From contig JAFNAQ010000005.1 of NCBI GenBank assembly GCA_017860275.1, positions 62,001 to 126,000 of the forward strand: a stretch of 64,000 nt of DNA. The letters are read 5' to 3'. Made by a program: the position numbers and the translations under genes. This document shows, in pieces, positions 34,300-43,415 of the stretch (position 1 is its first letter; every line of letters starts with the position of its first letter). Source of the DNA: Bacteroidota bacterium (GTDB lineage: Bacteria; Bacteroidota; Bacteroidia; Bacteroidales; P3). Below the pieces are notes generated by a model. It ran no database searches and was not told where the DNA came from. It saw only the letters and a list, made by a program, of their open reading frames with translations.

Positions 34300-35361
34300 A
34301 AATGCCTTAGAATCTCCCCACTCGTTATATTTAATTTCATGATTAATAGCCTCCATTTTTAAATGCAGGCTATTTTTTGCATCTATAGGTCTATCCTTTA
34401 CGTTTTGTTTATTTGGATAAATAAGATAGTTTTCTCTGTATTTCAATGGAGTCAGATTTGGCATCATAATATTTGCTCCAGCAAGTATTGCCTTTTCTCT
34501 ACCCTGTTTATCTATGGTCTGACAAGCAGTTGCTGCAACCATATTAATTCTTGGCATCAATAATCTAAGACAAGAAATCATTTTAAGGGTTAAATTCATC
34601 CTCATTTCATCCGATAATAACTCATTCTTATATTCATAAAGAGGAGTCTCATCATGAGGAATAAATGGTCCCATCCCTACCATTGCAAGATCTGTATTTT
34701 TAAAGAATAAAAGATCATCTGCCAAAATTTCTAAACTTTGAAAGGGGAGCCCTATCATTACACCTGACCCTGTTTGATAACCAACCTTCTTAAGTGTTTC
34801 AATTCCATTTATTCTAACATCATAGGAATGTTCTTGATTCCTTGGATGAATCTTATAATACAGTTCAGTATTAGAACTTTCAATTCTAAGCAAATAACGA
34901 TGTGCACCTGCATTAAACCATCTCCTATACACATCCTCTGATTGTTCTCCGCAAGAAAGAGTTATTCCTAGCTTATTATTATAACGCCTAGATATTTCTG
35001 AGACCAAATACTCAATCTTATCTGCAAATACCCTATCACTTCTTTCTCCCGACTGTATTGCCAAGGAACCTAATTGCATTTCCATAGCAAGCTCAGCGCA
35101 ATCGAAGACCTCTTGGTCTGTTAAAGTATATCTAGGAATATTTTTATTTGAGCATCTAACCCCACAATATAAACAATCCTTCTTACAGGAATTGGAAAAT
35201 TCTATCAAACCACGAAGGTATACACCATTTCCCAGCTCACGAAGTTTTACTTCTAAGGCCCTATCCAAGAGTCTTTGCATATCTTGGCCCTCTAAAGAGA
35301 GCAAATATACGAGTTCCTCTTTTGTAAATTCTGTATTATTTAATATTGTTTCTAAATTCAT
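34288..35361 (-). CDS. hydE: [FeFe]-hydrogenase H-cluster radical SAM maturase HydE
   Basis: The 357-residue protein has the radical SAM motif CKKDCLYC (cysteines 59, 63 and 66), the HydE-type GLIEFSNSC entry, and LTLSCGEQSEDVYRRWFNAGAHRYLLRIE further on. HydE acts with HydF and HydG to build the di-iron ligand set of the H-cluster. No hydF, hydG or hydrogenase gene is in the window. I chose the ATG at 35361; the longer frame begins with TTG at 35367. The PylB/BioB relatives of the superfamily lack this overall match. Confidence 0.9.
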   Translation of the reverse strand: MNLETILNNTEFTKEELVYLLSLEGQDMQRLLDRALEVKLRELGNGVYLRGLIEFSNSCKKDCLYCGVRCSNKNIPRYTLTDQEVFDCAELAMEMQLGSLAIQSGERSDRVFADKIEYLVSEISRRYNNKLGITLSCGEQSEDVYRRWFNAGAHRYLLRIESSNTELYYKIHPRNQEHSYDVRINGIETLKKVGYQTGSGVMIGLPFQSLEILADDLLFFKNTDLAMVGMGPFIPHDETPLYEYKNELLSDEMRMNLTLKMISCLRLLMPRINMVAATACQTIDKQGREKAILAGANIMMPNLTPLKYRENYLIYPNKQNVKDRPIDAKNSLHLKMEAINHEIKYNEWGDSKAFFDK

Positions 35362-35417
35362 TATCAATTTGTTTATGATTTCTCAATTCTCTTTATTCCC
35401 ACTTATTCTATATTTTC

Positions 35418-35448
35418 TTTGCCAGTAAACAAAATTATTGTACTTTTG
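35418..35448 (+). promoter_or_regulatory. Promoter of the SRP RNA gene
   Basis: TTTG at 35418-35421, exactly 19 bases, then TACTTTTG at 35441-35448, five bases before the RNA's 5' arm. Confidence 0.85.
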
Positions 35449-35452
35449 CATT

Positions 35453-35549
35453 GGGTAAGTCTTATACGATCAGCTCCCTTTGAATCTCCCCAGGGCAGGA
35501 ATGCAGCAAGGTAATTAGGTTGTAGCGGTGCGATATAAGTAGCTTACCC
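35453..35549 (+). ncRNA. ffs: Small-type signal recognition particle RNA (4.5S)
   Basis: The closing arms GGGTAAG (35453-35459) and CTTACCC (35543-35549) pair. The apical part holds the Ffh-binding consensus CAGGAATGCAGCAAGG (35497-35512) opposite TAGCGGTGCG. The length of about 97 bases fits the small bacterial SRP RNA that, with Ffh, targets nascent membrane proteins. A TTTTTT run follows at once and makes the closing stem part of the terminator. Exact ends are inferred from pairing. Confidence 0.93.
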
Positions 35550-35563
35550 ATTTTTTATTTGGT

Positions 35564-36613
35564 TTAGTTTTCTTGAATCTCTGCCTTTTCAATTCCCAAA
35601 GCATTTAAAGCTCTCTGATATCTTCTAGCATTATTAATATGACTATCAAAGTCAACTGCAAAATTATGATATCCCGAAAAATCTTCTCTTGCACAGAAAT
35701 ACAAAAAGTTATGCCTTTCATAATTAAGTACAGCATCAATTGTTGTTATTGAAGCAACACATATAGGACCTGGAGGTAACCCAATATTTCTATAAGTATT
35801 ATATGGAGAATCAATATCCAACATATCTCCTGCAACTCTTTTAATAGTAAAATCTCCTATAGCAAACTTGATTGTAGGATCTGCTTGCAAAGGCATTCCC
35901 TTATTCAATCGATTTATATATACTCCTGCTACCCTCGACTTTTCCTTATTCATATTTGTCTCTTCTTCAACAATGCTAGCAATGGTCAAAACTTGTAGCT
36001 TAGTCAATCCAGATTCTTTCAATTTACTTAGACGCTTTGACCAGAACTTTTCTTGCTCTTTATTCATTCTTTTTACAAAATCCTCACAAGAAATATCCCA
36101 ATAAATCTCATAAGTATTTGGAATAATAAGTGATAGAGATGTGGTTGAGTCAAGACCATATTCCTTTAAAATTTCATTGTCATTCAATTTAATAAGCATT
36201 GAGTCTTTATTAATAGAAAGATTGTTTGAGATAAACTCTGCAAACTCCTGCTTTGTTCTAAACTTATTGATAACCAACCTTACTGGCGACTGTTCTCTAT
36301 GAGCTAGTTTATTAATCATCATAACAAGACTCATACCATCTTTCAGTTCGTAACGACCAGAATAAACCTTGTTATACCTAAATACTTTTGAAAGAATATC
36401 AAAAGCGAAAGAGTTAAAAACAATATCTTGTGACTTAATCTTCGAGACTAATTCTGTCTTAGATGTATTTGGAGATATATAAATATAAACCTTCTCTTGA
36501 GGAGTACTAACCCTAGAGCCCAAGAGAAAAACCACACAAATAATAAATGTCACTAAAACTGCTGCAACAGGTATAACCCAACCTAGATTTTTCTTTAAAT
36601 AATCTATAAACAT
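35564..36613 (-). CDS. mltG: Endolytic peptidoglycan transglycosylase MltG
   Basis: The 349-residue protein has one N-terminal membrane helix (about residues 12-33), a LysM-like region, and the YceG catalytic domain with ASIVEEET (glutamates 216-218, which includes the catalytic position), VAGVYINRLNKGMPLQADPT and GLPPGPI. MltG cuts nascent glycan strands and sets their length. It is preceded by a GNAT gene after 18 bases and probably shares its transcript. Confidence 0.95.
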   Translation of the reverse strand: MFIDYLKKNLGWVIPVAAVLVTFIICVVFLLGSRVSTPQEKVYIYISPNTSKTELVSKIKSQDIVFNSFAFDILSKVFRYNKVYSGRYELKDGMSLVMMINKLAHREQSPVRLVINKFRTKQEFAEFISNNLSINKDSMLIKLNDNEILKEYGLDSTTSLSLIIPNTYEIYWDISCEDFVKRMNKEQEKFWSKRLSKLKESGLTKLQVLTIASIVEEETNMNKEKSRVAGVYINRLNKGMPLQADPTIKFAIGDFTIKRVAGDMLDIDSPYNTYRNIGLPPGPICVASITTIDAVLNYERHNFLYFCAREDFSGYHNFAVDFDSHINNARRYQRALNALGIEKAEIQEN

Positions 36614-36631
36614 AAACCGAATATTTAACCT

Positions 36632-37144
36632 CTATTTTATTTTTTGAAATAATTTGACGTCAATAAAGCCATCTCCCCTTCTTAGCCATTGTCTTAATAT
36701 TGCAGTTTCCTTAAAGCCACATTTAGAGAAAAGCCTAAGACTTGAAATATTATCCTCAGGAATATGAGCAAAAAGCTGATTAAGATGAAGGATGTCTCTT
36801 GAGTAGAGCCATAATTTATCGATAGCCATAGATGCATAACCCATATTACGATATTTAGTATCGATTAGCACCCCTACTCCAGCTCTAAGATTGTCTGGCT
36901 CCAAATCATATAAATCAACACAACCCACAGTAATAACATCATTATTTTCAATAATATCAATCATAAAGCGTATCTGCTTAGTTGTGTAAATATCATAGTT
37001 TTGAACACTTTTTACATAATCCTCTATAGCATATCGTGAAAAAGGAGTTCTAGTTGAGCATAGATTCCATAGAGAAAAATCATTCTCCCATTCAAAAATC
37101 CTATCAATATCCGATAGTTCAACCGCTCTTAATCTTAAATCCAT
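36632..37144 (-). CDS. GNAT family N-acetyltransferase (RimJ/SpeG-like)
   Basis: The 170-residue protein is of the acetyltransf_3 type: MDLRLRAVELSDIDRIFEWEN start, the acetyl-CoA loop seen as DTKYRNMGYASMAIDKL, and LRLFSKCGFKETAILRQW near the end. The substrate is an amine that the sequence does not reveal; SpeG-like polyamine or ribosomal-protein acetylation are options. It lies upstream of mltG, with a TATATTTG box on the minus strand at 37181-37174. Confidence 0.85.
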   Translation of the reverse strand: MDLRLRAVELSDIDRIFEWENDFSLWNLCSTRTPFSRYAIEDYVKSVQNYDIYTTKQIRFMIDIIENNDVITVGCVDLYDLEPDNLRAGVGVLIDTKYRNMGYASMAIDKLWLYSRDILHLNQLFAHIPEDNISSLRLFSKCGFKETAILRQWLRRGDGFIDVKLFQKIK

Positions 37145-37173
37145 AATACTAATTACCTCTTTATTTTACGGGG

Positions 37174-37181
37174 CAAATATA
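37174..37181 (-). promoter_or_regulatory. Candidate -7 box of the GNAT-mltG unit
   Basis: The minus strand reads TATATTTG, 29 bases before the GNAT ATG. No clear -33 element. Confidence 0.45.
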
Positions 37182-37289
37182 CGCAAATAATACAATAGGG
37201 TATGTCATCTATGATACAAAGGCTTGAAAATATATTATATATTTAGGATTTTTAGAAGTTTTTGATTTTCTAAATAATAATAAATGAAG

Positions 37290-37297
37290 TACCTTTG
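37290..37297 (+). promoter_or_regulatory. Candidate -7 box of ptb
   Basis: TACCTTTG, 36 bases before the ATG. A TTTG at 37261-37264 is 25 bases upstream, too far for the usual spacing. Confidence 0.5.
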
Positions 37298-37333
37298 CAA
37301 AAGATTTCAAACATAATAAAATTCAAATAAAAT

Positions 37334-38239
37334 ATGATTACAAAATTAGATCAAATTATCGAAGCTGTTAAGGCTAAAGGTAAGAAAAGATTAGTTGCTG
37401 CTTATGCTATGGATTCACACACAATTGGTGCTGCATCAATGGCTACTGACTTAGGAATTATTGAAGCAATCTTAGTTGGAGATGAAGCTACAATTAAAAA
37501 AGTTTGTACAGAAGAAGGCATAGATGTAAACAAATTTAGAATTGTTCAAGAGTCTAACGAACAAGCTGCTGCTAACCTTGCTGTAAAATTAATTAACGAC
37601 GGAGAAGGCGATATATTAATGAAGGGTCTTTGCTCAACTGATAAATATATGAGAGCAATCCTTAACAAAGAAAAAGGTTTAATGCCTGGTGGAAAAGCTG
37701 TTCTTTCTCATGTAACAGTTTTTGAAGTACCAACATACCATAAACTTTTAATCACATCTGACGTTGCAATTATACCTGCACCAGACTTCAATCAAAAAGT
37801 TGCAATAACAAACTATGTTATTGGCACTGCTCACGCTTTAGGAAACAACAACCCTAAAGTTGCATTAATTGCTGCAACTGAACAAGTATCTGTTGGTATG
37901 CCAGCATGTGCTGAGGCTGCAATAATTGCTGCTATGGCAAATCGTGGACAAATCAAAGGAGCATTAGTTGATGGACCTTTAGCAATGGATGTTGCTGTTG
38001 ATATGGAAAGTGTACAAATCAAGAAATTAAAATCAGAAGTTGCTGGAGATGCTGACTGTCTAGTATGGCCAACAATCGAAGCTGGAAACGTATTCTACAA
38101 GACTGCTACTAAATTTGCAGGAGCAGAACTAGCAGCAATGGTAGTTGGAGCAAAGGTTCCTTGCGTTCTTTCTTCAAGAGGTGATAGCACAAAGACAAAG
38201 ATGTACTCTATCGCTCTTTCAGCTCTTTCTTGTAAATAA
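37334..38239 (+). CDS. ptb: Phosphate butyryltransferase (Ptb-like)
   Basis: The 301-residue protein matches the phosphate acetyl/butyryltransferase family in its short, single-domain form: RLVAAYAMDSHTIGAASMA, GDILMKGLCSTDKYMRAIL, SHVTVFEVP, and VDGPLAMDVAVD. Ptb converts acyl-CoA and phosphate to acyl phosphate, normally for a butyrate kinase to make ATP. No buk gene is adjacent, and a strong terminator follows. Codon-level alanine and glycine richness fits an abundant enzyme. Phosphate acetyltransferase activity is an alternative. Confidence 0.85.
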   Translation: MITKLDQIIEAVKAKGKKRLVAAYAMDSHTIGAASMATDLGIIEAILVGDEATIKKVCTEEGIDVNKFRIVQESNEQAAANLAVKLINDGEGDILMKGLCSTDKYMRAILNKEKGLMPGGKAVLSHVTVFEVPTYHKLLITSDVAIIPAPDFNQKVAITNYVIGTAHALGNNNPKVALIAATEQVSVGMPACAEAAIIAAMANRGQIKGALVDGPLAMDVAVDMESVQIKKLKSEVAGDADCLVWPTIEAGNVFYKTATKFAGAELAAMVVGAKVPCVLSSRGDSTKTKMYSIALSALSCK

Positions 38240-38287
38240 GAAATAAAACTCTGACTAGGTAAAAACACTAATCAGAAAAAATACAAA

Positions 38288-38317
38288 GCGAGTATCATAC
38301 GATACTCGCTTTTTTTG
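38288..38317 (+). terminator. Terminator of ptb
   Basis: GCGAGTATC (38288-38296) and GATACTCGC (38301-38309) around ATAC, followed by TTTTTTTTG. Confidence 0.95.
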
Positions 38318-38351
38318 TTTAGTAAACTTAGTATCATTAAAAGAAAAACTT

Positions 38352-38359
38352 TACATTTG
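38352..38359 (+). promoter_or_regulatory. Candidate -7 box of the TfoX-N gene
   Basis: TACATTTG, 26 bases before the ATG at 38386. Confidence 0.5.
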
Positions 38360-38385
38360 CAATTGCTTAATAAAAAAACACCATT

Positions 38386-38715
38386 ATGGCTTCTAGTGTA
38401 GATTTTATGGAATATGTTTTTGACCAGATTAAAGATATTGGTGAAATTACATACAAGAAAATGTTTGGAGAGTACTGCGTATATTATAAGGATAAGGTAA
38501 TTGGGCTTGTTTGCGACGACCAACTTGTAATAAAGAAAACCGTTGCAGGCAAGAAAATACTTCCAAACTCAGAAGAGATACCTCCTTATGAAGGTGCAAA
38601 ACCTTGTATTCTTATTGATAACCTAGAAGATAAAACAATTCTAAGAGAAATAATAATAGCAACCTACAACGAACTACCAGAGCCAAAACCAAAAAAGAAG
38701 AAACCAAAAAAATAA
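38386..38715 (+). CDS. TfoX/Sxy N-terminal domain protein
   Basis: The 109-residue protein contains the TfoX N-terminal domain: FMEYVFDQIKDIGEITYKKMFGEYCVYYKDKVIGLVCDD. It lacks the C-terminal domain of full competence regulators and ends in a lysine- and proline-rich tail (EPKPKKKKPKK). Such single-domain forms are common and of unknown role. The PAS gene follows after ten bases and the phosphoesterase gene after that. Confidence 0.88.
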   Translation: MASSVDFMEYVFDQIKDIGEITYKKMFGEYCVYYKDKVIGLVCDDQLVIKKTVAGKKILPNSEEIPPYEGAKPCILIDNLEDKTILREIIIATYNELPEPKPKKKKPKK

Positions 38716-38725
38716 AAATAAAAAT

Positions 38726-39073
38726 ATGGAAAAATGGGCTAAAGAGCTTCCTATCGCTATAACAGTTAGCGATAAGGATGGAAAGATTATTGATTTGAAC
38801 GATCGTTCTGCAATAACATTCTCAAAAGACGGAGGAATGGAATTAATAGGTAAAGACCTTCTTGCATGCCATCCACCAAAGGCACAAGAGATGATATTAT
38901 CAATGATGGCTAATCCAAGAGTAAACGCATACACAATAGAGAAAGAAGGCGTAAAGAAACTAATATACCAGATGCCTTGGTATGAGAATGGGGAATTCTC
39001 TGGACTAGTTGAGCTAAGCCTTGTGCTTCCAAACGATATGCCTCATTTCGTTCGCACTCCAAAGAAAGTATAG
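38726..39073 (+). CDS. Stand-alone PAS-domain protein
   Basis: The 115-residue protein is a single PAS fold: ELPIAITVSDKDGKIIDLND at the start, GKDLLACHPPKAQEMILSMM with a His that may contact a ligand, and QMPWYENGEFSGLVELSLVL as the last strands. No output domain is fused, so it must act through a partner. The ligand could be heme, flavin or a small molecule; the sequence does not say. It lies between the TfoX-N and phosphoesterase genes, four bases from the latter. Confidence 0.8.
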   Translation: MEKWAKELPIAITVSDKDGKIIDLNDRSAITFSKDGGMELIGKDLLACHPPKAQEMILSMMANPRVNAYTIEKEGVKKLIYQMPWYENGEFSGLVELSLVLPNDMPHFVRTPKKV

Positions 39074-39076
39074 TAG

Positions 39077-40198
39077 ATGAAAAATATAGGATTTTTGCTA
39101 TTTATTATCCTCTTCCTTGGAGGGTTATTAAGCTACGTCATTATCAGAGGCTATCAATCGCTCTCTGAATTTAGAGTAATAAAATTGACCTACGCAATAA
39201 GCTTTGTCGCATTCTTTGCTCTACTAATCACAACCTTAATGTATGCAGATACTCTACATAATAAATTTGCAAACATCCTATATTTTGTTTCCTATACCTT
39301 CTTTATCCTTCTCGCCTACCTCTACCTACTATTTATCATTGTGGATATATTTAGGATAGTTAATCATTTCTTTATCCATATCCCAAAAGAGTCTATGCTT
39401 GTAATTCGTCTTTGGAGCATGATAGTTGGTTTAATAATCATCACAACTACTCTAATTATTGGAAACTATAGGTTCAATCATCCACAGGTCGTTAGACTTG
39501 AGATAAAGTCAAACAAACCCTTGCAAAACAAGAGACTCAAGATTGTTGCTGCAAGCGATATTCACCTTGGACACTATATCAACAAGGATAAGTTCGATAA
39601 ATATGTTTCTCTAATAAATGCTCAAGAACCAGATATTGTACTTTTTGCAGGAGATATTTTTGATAGAAATCTTCAACCAGTGTTAGACCAAGGCATGGAT
39701 GAAGAGTTTTTAAAGATAAAATCTAGGCTTGGAGTATATGCCGTAAGTGGTAACCACGACTATTATGGAGGTAATAAACATAGAAACTTCGACTTCCTTA
39801 CAAAATCAGGAGTAAAAATACTTCTCGATAGCACTGCCTTGATTGATAATAGCCTTTATATTATTGGAAGAGAAGATAGAACAAACACCAGAAGAAAGCC
39901 CCTAAATGAGATAATTAGCGGAATAAATCCTAACCTTCCCTCAATTTTACTAGACCATCAGCCCTATATGTTAGAAGAGGCAGAAAAACATAATATAGAC
40001 CTTCAAATCTCAGGTCATACACATAATGGGCAATTCTTCCCAATAAACATCATCGAAAAGAAAATGTACGAACTCTCCTACGGCTTTATGAAAAGAGGAA
40101 ACACCTCCTACTACGTCTCCTCAGGCCTAGGAATATGGGGACCAGAATACAGAATAGGCTCCCAATCCGAAATATTAGTAGTAGAATTCAGTTACTAA
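39077..40198 (+). CDS. Membrane-anchored metallophosphoesterase (YkuE/YaeI-like)
   Basis: The 373-residue protein has four hydrophobic segments in the first about 130 residues, then a calcineurin-like domain: ASDIHLG, FAGDIFD, SGNHDYYGG, DHQPY and GHTHNGQFFP, all metal-binding motifs present. YkuE-like enzymes act on lipid or nucleotide substrates such as UDP-diacylglucosamine. The exact substrate is unknown. It is the last of three tightly spaced genes. Confidence 0.9.
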   Translation: MKNIGFLLFIILFLGGLLSYVIIRGYQSLSEFRVIKLTYAISFVAFFALLITTLMYADTLHNKFANILYFVSYTFFILLAYLYLLFIIVDIFRIVNHFFIHIPKESMLVIRLWSMIVGLIIITTTLIIGNYRFNHPQVVRLEIKSNKPLQNKRLKIVAASDIHLGHYINKDKFDKYVSLINAQEPDIVLFAGDIFDRNLQPVLDQGMDEEFLKIKSRLGVYAVSGNHDYYGGNKHRNFDFLTKSGVKILLDSTALIDNSLYIIGREDRTNTRRKPLNEIISGINPNLPSILLDHQPYMLEEAEKHNIDLQISGHTHNGQFFPINIIEKKMYELSYGFMKRGNTSYYVSSGLGIWGPEYRIGSQSEILVVEFSY

Positions 40199-40282
40199 AA
40201 TATTACAACCAAATGTTTTCAGGGTATAGATAAAACAGCTAACGATAGTTTGTTATCAATTTTGTTTATTCATCCTATTGTT

Positions 40283-43200
40283 TTACTCAACAATTAGTTT
40301 CTTTGTCTGAATATCTTTACCACTAATTATACAAATATTATAAATCCCCTTTGCTAATCCTTCAACATTTATTTCTAGTTGACTTTTTCCTCCCTCTAGT
40401 TTATACATATCAACTATTTTTCCATACATATCAATAATTTGCACTTCTGTCATTTCTACTCCATTTTCAATAGATAGAATAGCCTTTTTATTTGTAGGAT
40501 TTGGATAAAGTTTAACAGAGATATTATTATCAATTTCGTTTTCTAAGCCTACAAAACTTTTACACATTATTTTACTAAATTCAGATACACAATCTCCACT
40601 TATTGCTTTAATTTTATAGCAATATGCTGTAGAGCTAATAACATTATAATCAAGATAAATAGATTGATCAACAACTGTAACTAAAATATTATTTCTATAT
40701 ATTTCATATTTAGATGCATCTCCTTGCCATATTATCTCTAAATAATTATGCTGAGGATATACCTTTAGATTACTAGGTATTGAAGGAGTAGAATTAAGAG
40801 TTAGATTAAGGATAACAATACTATCACACCCATTTATAGTTTGTAAGTTTTGTATATATGAGCCTGCTGTATCTGCATTAAAATTAAATCCATATTTATT
40901 ATACACTTGACCTTGACATATAGTGTCATAAATTGTTTTTGAAAATATAGTATTAACTATTAAATTAAGGGTAATAATACTATCGCAACCATTTATTGTT
41001 TGTAGGTTTTGAGAATATACTCCAGAAGTATCTGCATTTAAATTAAATCCATAGTTATTATATTGTTGCCCTTTGCAAATTGTATCATAAATAATTGTTG
41101 AATATCTAGAATTTACATTCAGAATTAAAGTAATACTATCACAACCTGTAAATGTATATATCTTATAAATATTAATACCAGATGTGTCTGCAATAAAATT
41201 AAAGCCATATTTATTATACAAAAGTCCTTGACATATCGTATCATAAAAAGTTGTAGAATATACGGTGTTTAGTAATAAGTTAAGTATGATAATACTATCG
41301 CAACCGCTCATGGATAGTAGGTTTTGTATATAAATCCCCGATGTATCTGCAATAAAATTAAATCCATATTTATTATACATTTGCCCTTTGCATATTGTAT
41401 CAAAAATTTCTATCGAGTATATTGGAGTGACAATTAAACTTAATGATAATACACTATCACAGCCAGTTGTTTTTTTAAGACTTTGAATATATACTCCTAT
41501 CGTATCTGCAATAAAATTAAATCCAAATTTATTATATTTTTGCCCTTTACAAATAGTATCATAAATTATTGTTGAATATACAGTATTGACGGTAAGTGTT
41601 AGTTTAACACTATCACAACCATATACTAAGTTATAAACACCAGCAGTATCTATATTAGCACCATATTGGGTATACTGTTGTCCTTGACAAATTGAGGTTG
41701 TAATATTTTGATAAGATTTTACAGGGAATTTATTACTAAAACTACTCCAATATGGAGCAGTAGAATATAAATTCATTGAAGCACAAGGAACATATATCTT
41801 AAAACCTGCAGGTACTTGATAAAAAATATATTGCGACGCTATGGTTGGTGGATTATTTGCAAGAAAATAAATTGACAATAATCCTGTGCAATTATAAAAA
41901 CATGACTCACCTATATAAGTAACTGAATTGGGAATAATAACTTTATTCAGACTTGTACAAGAATAAAAAGCCTCCTTGCTGATTGAATCAACTGAGTTTG
42001 GTATTGTAACAGAAGTTAAGCTAGTGCAATATCCAAAAGCACCTAATGGGACAACATTAAGAGAATTTGAAATTGATATAGAGTTAAGTCCTGTACAATC
42101 AATAAATGCATAATCACCTAAAGATGTAACAGAGTTTGGAATTATTAATGAAGATATTTTTTCACACCCTCGAAATGCATTAGCGCCTATAGAAACAAGG
42201 GTGTTAGGCAATGTAATTGCTTTAATTTTATAACAAAGATAAAATGCATAATCTCCAATAGATATTAAAGAATTTGACATTGTCACCATAGATAAACTGT
42301 CGCAGTGAGCGAAAGCTGACTTCCCTATTGATTTTACAGAGTTTGGAATGAATATGGACGGCAATTCTGCGCACCAAGTAAAAGCATATTCACCTATTGA
42401 AGTAACTGAATCAGGAATTGAAATGGATTTCAAATTATGGCAATAATAAAAGGCAGTATTTCCAATCGAAGTTACTGTCTTCGGAATAACTATAGAAGTT
42501 AATTGAGTGCAATCTTTAAAAACACTATTGCCTATTTTAGTAATTGAATTTGGCAAACTTATTGATTGTAATCCATTACAACCTTCAAAAGCAGAATCTC
42601 CTATTGATAAGGTAGAATTTGTAATTGTTACAGAAGTTAAATAATTGGAGCAGAAAAATGCTTTTGGAGCAATTGAAATTACGTTGTTAGATACTGAATA
42701 ACTTCCCTTTTTTCCGGGAGGGTAACACACTAATGTATCTTGATTCTTCGAAAATACAATCCCATTACTTGAAGAATACTTCGCATTATTCGAGTCAACT
42801 ACAATTGACATTAGACTATTACATGTTTGAAACCAATCAGGTTTGAATTTTGGGATTGAACTTCCTATTGATACAGTTGCTAAACTTGTACAAATTGCAA
42901 ACGCATGTTCACCTAATGATAGTACGGAATTTGGGATAGCAATTGAAGTAAGTTTATCGCACCAATAAAAAGCATTATCCCCTATAGTTGTAACAGAATT
43001 TGGTATTGTTATTGATGTAAATCCCTTACATTTTGAAAATGCAGAATTTCCTATAGAAGTAACCGAATTTGGGATTGTTATTGAAGTTAATCCAGTACAA
43101 TTTTCGAAAGCATTAGCTCCAATATATGTAACTGAATTTGGGATTGATATTGAGGTTAATCCAGAGCAATTAAAGAAAGAAGAACCAGCGATTCCTATAA

Positions 43201-43408
43201 CATGATATGTATTGCCATTATACGCTACTGAATCTGGAATATTTATACTACCAGTATAGAATGGACTTGATGCTACTTCCACCCTATTTGAGTACAAAAA
43301 ATTGTAGTATATTGTTTTACCTGAATTTACTGCACTAAAATTATATCCAAAAAGAATATTTACTGAAAATAATATTATTCCAACTAACAAAAAAAATTGT
43401 TTTTTCAT
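40283..43408 (-). CDS. BspA-type leucine-rich-repeat T9SS surface protein, paralog 2
   Basis: The 1041-residue protein has a signal peptide (about residues 1-21). About twenty BspA-type LRR_5 repeats of 23 residues follow (consensus like SVTSIGNSAFSKCKGLTSI, about residues 60-540). Then come six repeats of about 53 residues with paired cysteines (TICKGQ-x-YNKYGFNF ... GCDS) at about 568-860, an FN3-like segment, and the T9SS type A domain (YPNPTNKK to KLIVE). BspA proteins bind host or matrix proteins in oral Bacteroidota. It follows its paralog after seven bases and is probably its tandem duplicate. Confidence 0.88.
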   Translation of the reverse strand: MKKQFFLLVGIILFSVNILFGYNFSAVNSGKTIYYNFLYSNRVEVASSPFYTGSINIPDSVAYNGNTYHVIGIAGSSFFNCSGLTSISIPNSVTYIGANAFENCTGLTSITIPNSVTSIGNSAFSKCKGFTSITIPNSVTTIGDNAFYWCDKLTSIAIPNSVLSLGEHAFAICTSLATVSIGSSIPKFKPDWFQTCNSLMSIVVDSNNAKYSSSNGIVFSKNQDTLVCYPPGKKGSYSVSNNVISIAPKAFFCSNYLTSVTITNSTLSIGDSAFEGCNGLQSISLPNSITKIGNSVFKDCTQLTSIVIPKTVTSIGNTAFYYCHNLKSISIPDSVTSIGEYAFTWCAELPSIFIPNSVKSIGKSAFAHCDSLSMVTMSNSLISIGDYAFYLCYKIKAITLPNTLVSIGANAFRGCEKISSLIIPNSVTSLGDYAFIDCTGLNSISISNSLNVVPLGAFGYCTSLTSVTIPNSVDSISKEAFYSCTSLNKVIIPNSVTYIGESCFYNCTGLLSIYFLANNPPTIASQYIFYQVPAGFKIYVPCASMNLYSTAPYWSSFSNKFPVKSYQNITTSICQGQQYTQYGANIDTAGVYNLVYGCDSVKLTLTVNTVYSTIIYDTICKGQKYNKFGFNFIADTIGVYIQSLKKTTGCDSVLSLSLIVTPIYSIEIFDTICKGQMYNKYGFNFIADTSGIYIQNLLSMSGCDSIIILNLLLNTVYSTTFYDTICQGLLYNKYGFNFIADTSGINIYKIYTFTGCDSITLILNVNSRYSTIIYDTICKGQQYNNYGFNLNADTSGVYSQNLQTINGCDSIITLNLIVNTIFSKTIYDTICQGQVYNKYGFNFNADTAGSYIQNLQTINGCDSIVILNLTLNSTPSIPSNLKVYPQHNYLEIIWQGDASKYEIYRNNILVTVVDQSIYLDYNVISSTAYCYKIKAISGDCVSEFSKIMCKSFVGLENEIDNNISVKLYPNPTNKKAILSIENGVEMTEVQIIDMYGKIVDMYKLEGGKSQLEINVEGLAKGIYNICIISGKDIQTKKLIVE

Positions 43409-43415
43409 ATCAAAA

